A stretch of DNA of 64,000 nucleotides, taken from NCBI GenBank assembly GCA_029339195.1, contig JAPTJF010000149.1, positions 1 through 64,000 on the forward strand, given 5' to 3'. The stretch is from Micractinium sp. NFX-FRZ (lineage: Eukaryota > Chlorophyta > Trebouxiophyceae > Chlorellales > Chlorellaceae). Made by a program: the position numbers and the translations under genes. Position 1 is the stretch's first letter, and every line of letters starts with the position of its first letter. The notes beneath the pieces are model-generated. The model did not search any database. It saw only the letters and a program-made list of their open reading frames with translations, and had not been told where the DNA came from. Below, one piece after another: positions 48,801 through 58,415 of this stretch.

Positions 48801-51800
48801 CCCGCATGTTTGCTTGCTTGCTGCCTGCTTGCTTGCGTGCTTGCCGTGCTCCAGCCAGCAGCCCGCCTGTCATCCACAGCACAGCACCCACCACATCATG
48901 CCACAGCTCGCCCGCCCCGCCATGCTCCCATCTGCCCATCCCTGCTGCCCTGCTGCATCTGACGTGCATCTCATGTGCGCCATGTCCCAGCACGCCACAA
49001 TAAAGTGTCAAAGGATCATCATCATCTGTCCCACCGCTGCGCCTGCCCCATGCTGCCCCACGCTGCCCCACGTTGCCCTGCCACTCCCCTCATTCACCAA
49101 TGAATGTGCTGCAGATGACGTGCAGCACATGCGTGTCATGGAGCGGCGGTTCATCATTTGGACGCCACCAGACCTGCCGGCAGAGGCGGTGCAGCTGGCT
49201 GGTGGCGCTGCCACAGCGGGCCCAGCAGCAGCGCCTGCCGTGGGAGAAGCAGAGGCAGAGGCGGGGGCCGGGGCGGAGGCGGAGGCGCAGCCGAGCAGTG
49301 CGTTGGCTGTCGCGTCTGGTTTTATGTCGGGGATTTTGCAGCGCTACCTCCCTGGCCGCGGCGCGCCTGCCAGCGCATTGAAGCAGCAGGCACAGGAGCA
49401 GCCGGCGCAGGCGCAGGCGCAGGCGCAGCACGCGCAAGACGAGCGGGGTGGGCAGGAGCTTGCAGAGGTGGCGCCTGCCACTTCTGCTGCCGGCGGCAAG
49501 TGGGACCAGGGGCTGCTCGGCATCTGGAAGGTGTTCTGTCGCCGCCTGTATGTGAGTGAGGACTCATGCGTGTGTGGGGTTTGCCACAAGCAGGCTGGGT
49601 TCGATATAAGGGCCAGGACGCTCCGCCTCTGCATTGCGATGAGCCAGGCGTATTGCTTTTCCTCCTGCTGCTGCGGTTGGAATGATGCTGAGTGTGCTTT
49701 GGTGGTATGTTTTGATTGCAGGACAAGAGGTACGGCGACATCACGCTCTCCAGCGTCGACCACAGCGTCAGCTGCGCACTCAACGTGAGGCTGGGGGCGG
49801 AGGAGGGCCCCGGGGGTGTGATGGGAAAGAAAGAGCTTGCAACACGGCGCTTTGTAGCCGCTTCCTGATGCGGTGCCAATACTTCAGCGGTATGTGGCAG
49901 CCAGTAGAAGTGAAGAGGCTGAGGCAGCGGTGGGCACGGTGCTGGAGGTTCGGACAAGCCCAAGGCTTGGTCAAATGGCTCATGCCTCTTCTGGATGCCT
50001 TGTTTGCTACTGCTGTGACCTTGAAAGCGAAGCCTTAAGGCTGTGCTGCTGCTGATGGCACCACCTGACATGCGTGCAGGACACCGAGTGGAAGGACGGG
50101 CATCTGCGGCGGGTGGGCGTGAAGCAGAGCGCGCCCGTGCTGCTGCAGGTGGGTGTGGCGGGGCACTGTGCACACGCGTTGGGGGGCATGGCAGCAGGGC
50201 AACGGGCCGAGGGCAGGGCAGGCATGCGGCGGGAGCAGGTATGGCGCTCAAAGCTGCTGTGGGCATATGAGACAGGCTGTCCTGCCTGCCTGCTACCCTG
50301 CCCACTTTCTCACACCCTGGCTGTGTCCCCCGCTCGGCCACCCCCGGTTGCCTGCCGTATCCCCCGCTCTTCCACCCTCACTGCCGGCTGTGTCCCTCGC
50401 TCACCCGCTCGCTCCGGCTCCCCCCGGTTGCACCCCACCCCCCCCACCCCCACCGCCCCGCCTTGCGCCCACAGATCGAGAAGTGTCGGAAGGGGGAGCG
50501 CCAGGGGCGGCTGTACGTCACCGACGGCTCCATGCCCGACTATGTGGCCCAGGAGTACCCGCGGGACGCGCCAGGTGTGTGTGTTGTGTGTGGGAAGGGG
50601 TGCCTGTTGGTCTCCCGTATGTGCTTCTGGCGTATGACGCGTGTGATTGCATGTTTGTGTCCAGGGGGGGCTGGGTGTCAGCGTGCACAGCGCACATGCG
50701 CGTGTGGGTTGGCAGGCGAATTTGGATGCTGCTAGGTGTAACCACCTGCTGGGTTGATGCCAGCAAGCAGGCTGCGAATTTTGGGTGGGGTGTGCACCCT
50801 GTGCCCAGGCCCTCCTTCTCGTTTCGCCGATGCCATTCTGCCCTAGCCTCTCCCCCTGCGCGCCCCCGCGCTGGCTCCGCCTGTGCCTGCAGGCATGCCC
50901 TGCGGCGTGGACCTGCGCGCCAATGCCACGCTGCCCCACGCCGTGCGCTCCTCCCGTGCGACCAACCTCTTCCACACGCTCAAGGCAAGTGTGCCAGCAG
51001 TTTTACGTAGTGACAGTGGCACAGGGACCAAGACCTGCATGCTGTGTTGGCCCCGCCCCACAGTGTTGATTGCACATCCCACTTTGCCTTTCTGCGCCCC
51101 TGTTCCCCCCCACACAGAACGAGAGCACGGGCACCAAGACCTTCACGCTATTTGGCCCCGCTGGCGGCGGCACCAACCTCACCGCCTTCCACTTTGAGAC
51201 AAAGGTGGGGAGGGGGGGGGCGGGGAGGGGGGTAAAGAGGGGAGGGCCGGGAGAGGCAGGGGGTGCAGGCGATAAAGGGGTAGGTGGTGTGTGGGTTGCG
51301 GTAGGACAGGAGGCGGGCAGCAGCTGTGCGGCACGTGCCCAGGCGCCCTTTTGAGGCATGCGGCCGAACCCCTTGCCCGAACTTGCTGGCCTCCTGGACA
51401 TGCAATGCCTCCCTCCCCCCTGCTTGCCCCTGCTCCCCTGCAGCGCCGGCGCTCCTACAACCTGGGCACCGGCGACTTCATCATCCAGCCGCTGGCCACG
51501 CAGGAGGTCATGCGGTGCGCATGCCGTGCACGCTGCGCTGTGCATGCTGGCTCAGCTGGCAGCGAGCCTTCCGTGGTCTGCCGGGCCCTGCCTCTGCAGC
51601 CGCTGCTCATGCCTTGGTCAAAGCTTCAAGCAAGTACGCCTCGCCTGGCTGTTCCCCACCCTCACACTGCATTCCCTTCAGCAACGGCTTTCCAGACGGC
51701 CAGAATTACATGTGATTTTCGAGGGTAGGTGCTCCCCTGTGACTCTGACGCTGCCCGCATGCCGTGCCCCCGCTGCAGCAAGTTGATGCGGCTGCACGCG

Positions 51801-54800
51801 GCGGTGGCGGGGCGGCACACGCGGCACGGCCAGCTGCTGCCGCTGGAGGTGTACCTGGAGGAGGGCGTGCCCCTGGTGAGCTGAGGTGCATTCAAGTGTT
51901 TGCAGTGTGTAGTTTGTAGTTTGGTAGGTTGTGCTGTAGATGACAAACTGGGAATTGTAGAGCAGGGTGGTTTGCTCTGGTGTGCCGGGAGGAGGGGGCA
52001 CTGCATGCTCGCCTCAGCCGCCCACCCATGTGCCCCCGAGCCCGCCCTCATGCGCTCTCTCACAACCCTGTGTGCCTCCATCACCCCCACCTCATCACCC
52101 ACCCACGCCGCCGCCCCCCCGGCAGGTGCTGCACATGCGTGACTACCCGTTTGCCACGCTGTGCGAGCTGTGCGAGCAGTCCATGCACGCATTCGTCTCT
52201 TGCGCCACCGTCGCCTGCTCACCGCCCGCGCTCAAGGTGAGCGGGGGGCGTGTGTGTTTGGGGAGGCGGGCAGTGTGGTTGCCACTGCGCTGTTAGGGTG
52301 GCGATCTGCGCTGTGCTGGTCTGTGTCACATCCATAATCTCCTAGGCCCCCACGCTGTTGCTGCACACCGCCGCCATACCGCCACCACGTCCCGCCTTGA
52401 CTCGCCTTCCGTCTGCAAATTCTGCCCTGCACCCCACACCACATGTGTGTCTGCCTGCCTCCCCCCCAGGTCTCCTGCAACGACTGCGACCTGCTGTGGG
52501 AGCTGGACAGCTGCTACTGGCTGGAGAAGCTGGCCACGGCCTACACGGTGGGTGGGGTGGCATGCCTGGCACGGTTGCCTCCCGGTAGGGGGCAAAGGGG
52601 CAGGCTGGGTTGAGGGCTGCTGGCTGGGGGAGGTGGCCACCACGTGCACACGGCTGCCTTTAAATGTCGTTTCCAGATCATGGGGGGTGTAAGTTGGGGA
52701 ACGCGGGCCGATGGCTAGAGGCGCTGGCCGCTATGCACACCTGAGTGCAGCGGCAGGGGAGAAGTCCGGGGGCTGCGGACTGCAGTCTGCCTGCGCTGCC
52801 CAGCTCCGGCCCTCCTCACCCCCATTAGCTACGTGATTCCCCACGTACTTCATTACTCCCCTCTGGCCGGCTGCAGGAGCGGCGGCTGTTCCCAGAGGAG
52901 GGGGTGCCCACCGATGGCGCCGATCACTGGGTGATGAGCTCATACCTGCTCAGGAGGTGAGGTGGCCTGAGGGGAGGGGGGTGGGTGGGTGGTGGGAGAT
53001 CGTGCGTGGGTGCAAGTGATCCAGGGCAAGCGGTCTCTGTGCGAAGCAAGGCATCTCCCCTAACCGTGGGCCCCATGTTTGTCCCCTGCTCTGGCGGGGT
53101 GCAGGCCGCACACCGCTGCCCAGAAGCGGGCGGGGTGGGAGCGCCCGTGGCTGTGCGAGGCCAAGGTGGGGCCACACTGGGCGGCAAGTCTGGGCTCGGC
53201 ACAGGGCTGGGGTGCCGTGCGCGCCTGCGAGATGTGCCTCAGCCAGACCTGAAGTGCCGCCCGCTCTCACAGGAACTCACAGAGCGCTGATGTGCGCAAT
53301 CGGAGTCTGCGCCACCTGCCTGCCGGCTTCCTGCTGGCCTCCCAGACTTGCAGCACCCTCCGCACGCCAGCCAGCCCTCCTCGCATGCACACGCCTCGCA
53401 CACCGCTGCTCGCTCGCTCGTGTGTTTGTTTGCAGGGTAAGGGCGCCGAGGCTGCGCTGGCTGCTGCCGAGGAGCTGGAGGACGAGGACATGCACTGGAG
53501 CGTGGACATCATGGCTGTGCGCTGCGTGGAGAAGATGCTGGATGTGCTGGCAGGTGGGCGGCGGGCGGTGGGCGGGGCAGGGCACAGAGCGCTGGGACTG
53601 ACACTGGGGCCCATGGCGGGTCCAAGGAAAGGCGCTGGGGCTCTGCAGAGCGGATGGCGGGCTGGTGGGAATGGCAGCGTGCACTGGGCAGTGGGTGGGC
53701 TGGCAGGCGCGCCAGCTGATGCTGACGCCTACAACGTGCGTACTCCTCGGCTCCTTGGCGAGGCTGGCTGGGCAGGCAGGCACCTGATGCCTCTGAAACC
53801 CTGCCACCCCTCGGCCGCTGCAGGCACGCTGCGTGACGTGGCCGGCTGGGCGGGCGAGGTGCCGGACGCTGAGCTGGCGGTGCAGGTGCTGCGCCGCGCA
53901 CAGCCGGTGCTGCACGACATGCGCAAGCGGGCGCTGGAGGAGGTGCGGGGGAACCTGCGTCTTTCGTTTGATGTGTTGGAGACGTGGCAGCGGTGGTGGG
54001 GTGGGAGGACGGACAAGAAATGCATTGCGGGATGTGGAGTTTGCTGTCCTTTTGGTGACAGTTTTGGAGGTCAGAAGCAAGACATATGGGAGCAGGTGCT
54101 GCAGGAAGTGGGTGTGGTAGTTGGGAGGTTTAAGAGGTGGGGTGAGCATGACCGTCCGGCACCTCGGCCTGCTAGCATTCGCGGTGGCACTGCTGTGCGA
54201 CCAGCCGGTCACCCAGGTGCCTCTGCTGAGTTGCAGCGCCATGCACATGCTCATGCTGACCCACCCCCCCGCCCTCCCTGCCCTGTACTTGCGCTGTGCG
54301 CGTGCAGGGCAGCAGCACGCATGCGGTGGACGGCAGCTTTGCGCCGCACTGGCCGCTGGACTGCCACTTCTCTCGGGAGTACCTAGACGAGCTTCTGGAG
54401 GAGGTGGAAGCTGCCCTGGTGGCACAGCATGGGCAGCGGGATGGTGCACCACGGCCGGCGGCGGACAACGGCGCGCCGCCACCGGCGAAGCGGCCGCGCC
54501 AGCAACAGCAGCAGCAGCACCAGCTGGGTGTTGCCAGCGGCGGCGTGATGCCGTGCCTGCTGACGCCTCAGGCGCACGCTGCGTATGCCGCCGGCAGCAG
54601 GCAGGCGGCCCAGCTGGTGCAGCAAGCAGATGCCATGCTGGCAGCGTCAGCAGCTTCAGGGGCACCCAGTGGAGACGCAGCGGCAGATGCAGCAGAGGGG
54701 GCAACCGTTGACAGGGCAGCGCCAGAGGTGCCCCTGCTGTCATCGCAGCCGCCGGCGGTGGTGCGCTCTCACTGGCTGCTGCGGCTGCAGCTGGAGTGGG

Positions 54801-55261
54801 AGGCTGCGGTGGCCTCTCCCCTGGACCTGCGCCAGCTGGCAAAGCGCAGGCAGCAGCGCAGGTGCGTGGTGCCATGCTGTGCTGTGCTGTGCTTGGGTGC
54901 CACGGCAGGCTGGCGGAGGCACAGTGGTAGGGCACGTGTTGATGAGCTGGAGGAGCCACAGTTAGCAGGGGTCGCATTCTGCTGCCAACCCATGTGCACC
55001 GTGCCTGTTTACGTCCCTCGTTTGCGGCTGCCGCTCCTGTTCACCCCCTGTTCTTCTGTGCATTTCAGGAGGTGGCGTCAGTGCTGGGAGCCTTCTGCCA
55101 CAGGCGCTGTGCCTGTTTATGCCCCTCTCTTGACCCTAACCCTCTCTGCCTGCATGTCCATCTCCCCCCCGCTGCACTGCAGTGAGGCTGAGTCTCTGCT
55201 GGATGCCTCCTGCCAGCAGCTGGCGGCGCGGCACCGTGGCGACTGGGGCGTGCTGGCATAA
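45846..55261 (+). CDS. Large protein of unknown function with nuclear features
   Basis: Twenty-one exons join in phase to 1372 residues: 45846-46098, 46264-47619, 47898-47973, 48192-48291, 48566-48683, 49115-49551, 49722-49784, 50080-50148, 50475-50574, 50893-50984, 51118-51204, 51444-51514, 51779-51875, 52126-52236, 52470-52547, 52877-52956, 53105-53165, 53436-53553, 53824-53942, 54308-54861 and 55183-55261. Residues 110-400 are Ala/Gln-rich and disordered. Basic clusters AKRMRRASQK (about 440) and PPPAKRPRQ (about 1220) look like nuclear localisation signals, with an acidic DGDDMDEDAFF between. The better-ordered core, about 500-1150, contains MERRFIIWTPPDLP, GMPCGVDLRANATLPHAV, KTFTLFGPAGGGTNLTAFHF and CNDCDLLWELDSCYW, the last a possible CxxC. 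I recognise no family; it is probably a nuclear scaffold or regulator. The intron after 50984 has a GC donor. Confidence 0.7.
48128..48162. repeat. CCCA tetranucleotide repeat
   Basis: About seven tandem CCCA/CCAC units lie in the pyrimidine tract before exon 4 of the large unknown gene. Confidence 0.8.
51010..51170 (+). repeat. Degenerate copy of exon 11 in the preceding intron
   Basis: Bases 51010-51065 align with exon 11 bases 51120-51170. Both contain a gcac-gg-accaagacct core, then gct-t-ttggccccgc. The copy lacks an acceptor and has lost the frame. Confidence 0.75.
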
Positions 55262-55597
55262 GTGTATGCTGGCGTGTGCCTGCTTGGCTTTACACACCTG
55301 AGCGCTAGGCAGGGCACTTGGCAGGATGGCATGCATGGAGCTGGGGGGATCTGAGCCACACAGCCATGACAGCATGCAGTCAAATTACCAACCCGAGTGG
55401 ATCCTTGTTCCCTTACACATTGTTTATTGACAGAAACACAAGTGCACACCAATCAGATCAGCATTGGGCTGCAGGGATAGCACCGTGCGCAACCTGGGCA
55501 GGCCACGGGTGTGTGTTATAACAAGCCTGCCGTGAGAGGTGCCTTCAGAAGAGCACGGCTGACGCCGCCCCGCCGCCGCCGGTATTGCCGCCAGCTG
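55262..55597. terminator. Convergent 3' intergenic region
   Basis: This stretch lies between convergent stop codons. TTACA at 55413-55417 (TGTAA on minus) is a likely polyadenylation signal for the DUF866 gene. No clear TGTAA was found for the plus-strand gene. Confidence 0.45.
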
Positions 55598-57384
55598 TCA
55601 CCGCTTGTGCGTCTTGAAGGTGCTCTCGATCCCCATGATGGAAACAGACTCCCCCAGCTTCTCGTCAAAGTCTGCCCACTCCCTGCAGGCAGGCAGGGTG
55701 AATGCAACAACAAGGAAACCGGGGTGGGGTGGGGGCCAAGTGTGGTACGGCGGCCAGCGCATTTGCTGCGCAGGCGAGGGAGAGAGGGATTCAGAGGGCG
55801 AGGAGGAGGGGCAGCAGCGCAAGGCATGGGGGTGATGCATGGTGGCAGGGCTTGGCTGCAGCTCTCTGCCATGTGGTGGCATTGCAGTCCATGTGGGAGG
55901 CAGTGGGAAGTGGGGGCAGACGGTGCACCATGCCTGCCCTGCCTGCATGCACGCTCCTGGCAGGTAAAGACAACGGGCTCTGCACCCCATCCAGCCCTGC
56001 CCCCTCACCCCTCACTGAGGTCCGCCTCAAACGTCTGGCCGCCCTTGCTCTTCACAATGAACACATCCGGCTTATAAGCGATTGGCTCCAGCCCTCGGCA
56101 CTCAAAACCCATCACGGGCACAAACTGCACACACATGGTGGGCAGACGGGGGTGGAACGGTCGGCGGAGGTGTCAGGGATGGTCACTCCCTGGCACTGCT
56201 GAGAACTCGGAATGGCCCTGTGCATCGGTGCAAGGTGGCAATGCAGTGGCAACAGCTGTTCTAGCCGATGAGGCAGTCTTCTCCGACCACTCTTCCGACA
56301 AAAGTGTGCAACCCCGGCTCCCAGCCCAGCCCTGCTCCACCTTGTTTGCATCGTTTTCTGTGATGCTCCGGGTCACCCCCTTGACCGCCTCCACATTCAA
56401 GTACGCCTGCAAGGCAAGGGCAGTGGGGTGTGGGCGTGTGAGGGCCGTGAGGCGGGGGTGTGCAAGGGCAGCGAGGCAGGGATCGCCCAGGGAAGGACCC
56501 CAGGGTGGGGCGCTGGCAACGAGTTCCCAGGGTGGCATCCGCTGACCAGGACCAGCGCCAAACTGCTTTGCACGCCTCGCTGCGCCTGACCTTCTGAAGC
56601 ACGTCTGTGCTGTCGTAGGACTTGGCAATCGCACAGAGTGAGTCGAAGTGTGGCCAGGCCCTGCAGCCCACCTGGTGCTTGGCGCTGCGGTCCCACTTGA
56701 GGCAAAAGTTGGCGGTGCCTCTCGAGTTGTCCAGGTCGTGCTGCTCTCCTGGGTCGACCACCACACCCTCACGCACGTCCTCTCCCACGCTGTTCTTCAC
56801 CTGCTCGGGCGCAGTGAGCAGGGAAGGGGCAGAGGGCGGGGGGCGGGCGGGAGCGGGGCGCGGCGAGAGGCGGCGCAGGAAGGAAAGTGGCATCTGCCGA
56901 GTCAGCGGCGGCAACACGAGCCCTTGCAGCCCCTTGGGCGGCATGCTGCCGGTGTCTGGCTAGCGTGCGGGCCGCAGCAGCAATTGCACATGGCAACTCG
57001 TAGCATTTGGGGTACCATGCCATGACATGACTGCTGTGCTGTGGCAGCGGCGGACAGCGACTGATATGCGACTCACGTCTAGCACAAAGTGCGCCCCTGG
57101 TGGGAGCGACACCGACTCCACGTTCTCCATCTCCTCCAGCTTGATGCACAGTAGTAGGAACTGCACAAAGGCACGCAAAGGGGGTCAGTGCGGCAGCAGG
57201 CCGGGCACCCATTCAGGAAGCGGCACACGAGCGGCGGCTGCAGAGCTGGCGGCGGCGGCAGCAGCGGCGGCGGCGGCACCCAGGATTGGGCATCGCTCCA
57301 TTTGACCTCTTGAATGCAGGCATGCGATTCATCACAACATTGCAAGCACGCGCAGCAAAAGCGGCGTGTTGTGCGCACCACCAT
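55598..57384 (-). CDS. DUF866/UPF0587 (CZIB-family) protein lacking zinc-binding cysteines
   Basis: Exons 57160-57077, 56800-56672, 56620-56591, 56406-56341, 56124-56009 and 55682-55598 are in phase. A six-base first exon, 57384-57379 (Met-Val), is the best guess for the start, giving 171 residues against 160 in human CZIB. Family signatures are CIKLEEMENVESVSLPPG at the N terminus, RGTANFCLKW in the middle, and GFECRGLEPIAYKPD, ADLSEGEWADFDEKLGES and a final STFKTHKR. CZIB homologues bind zinc through two CxxC pairs; here the positions I align with them read K..V and W..S, so all four ligands appear lost. The exon 56620-56591 rests on a weak acceptor. The role would be structural or regulatory and cannot depend on that zinc site. 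Confidence 0.75.
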
Positions 57385-57942
57385 CGTGGCGTGTCAGCCG
57401 CGCAGTTCGCAGCAGAATAGGGAAACGGTGCGGGAGAAGTAAGGGGAGACACACAGCTGCCCAATAGCGGCGTGACGGAGGACAGGCTGGCAGCGGCGGC
57501 AGTGGCTGCCACTGTGGAACGGGACCAGGCGGATGTGTGCTGCTGCCTGCCTAGCTGCTGTAGTTTGGGTGCCGGTATTTGTCGGAAAACTGACCAAAGA
57601 GCATTAATGTCGTCACTGGTACCGTTGCCGGCCTGTGCAGGATGCACTGGCGGGACCCTCGCTTGGTGCCGGCGCCGGTGGCGGTTCGAAAGCACCCCGC
57701 TTGCTGTCTTTACTTACCTGCGTGCAACAGTCCAGCGGGCATTGTGCCACTGCTGCATTCAGTAGGACGAAATGCAGTGTGTATGAGGTCCCAATGGTAA
57801 GCACCTCACCAATGATTGCCTGGCTGCTGGGGCAGGAAGCCGCCTGGCGGAGAGGCAAACCGCGGGCTTCTTTGCGAGAGGCAGGGCCCGTGTTACAAGG
57901 AAGGCCATGCCTCAATGCTGGCACTTGATTACTATACCAGAT

Positions 57943-57965
57943 ACACACACACACACACACACACG
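57943..57965. repeat. AC dinucleotide microsatellite
   Basis: About eleven AC units lie in the divergent intergenic region. Confidence 0.9.
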
Positions 57966-58394
57966 CACAACAAGTATGAAGGGGCACAAAGGGGTGCCAC
58001 AGACCACACTGTCTGCTTGAAAGATGGCGGTTGGCGGGTGCACGTCGGCAGGCGTTCAGGCAGCTGATCATTGAGACGGGGCTGACAGACAATTATTGGG
58101 TGTGTCTTACACCAGCCAAAGTCATGCAGAGTACACAGGTTTAGGGACCATATTTTGACGAAACACTTTTTGCCTCAATCTGGCTGCTCACCCGCCCATC
58201 CAGATGCTCTCCCGGCAGCACCCGCCGCTTCGCCCGCTGGGCTGGCTTCCCTGTGCACCCAGCGTCTGATCGCGCCTCCCACCCTCGTCCCGGCAACCCT
58301 ATTCTTTCACTACGCCTGCCAAGCGATCCCGCCTGAGCGCAGGCCGACCGCCAGCCGACGCTCCACTCTGCAAAACTCTTTGCCCTTGCCCGCC

Positions 58395-58412
58395 ATGGCG
58401 CAGCCCCCTTGA
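58395..58412 (+). promoter_or_regulatory. Short upstream ORF before the CobB-like start
   Basis: A five-codon ORF (MAQPP then TGA) ends three bases before the main ATG at 58416. If it is in the transcript it could lower translation or force reinitiation; no transcript start is known. Confidence 0.35.
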
Positions 58413-58415
58413 ACC

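Larger units (their letters stand above)
57385..58415. promoter_or_regulatory. Divergent intergenic region with AC repeat
   Basis: About 1 kb lies between the DUF866 gene and the CobB-like fusion. It contains an AC dinucleotide run at about 57943-57965. A perfect donor-like CAGGTAAGTA on minus near 57720 could belong to an alternative first exon of the DUF866 gene. Confidence 0.4.

Noticed and set aside
57613..58092. Minus-strand ORF ending in a perfect donor, as first exon of the DUF866 gene
   Set aside because: The translation is Cys/Val repeat-like over the AC microsatellite and unlike any family N terminus; a short Met-Val exon fits better, though it is unproven.
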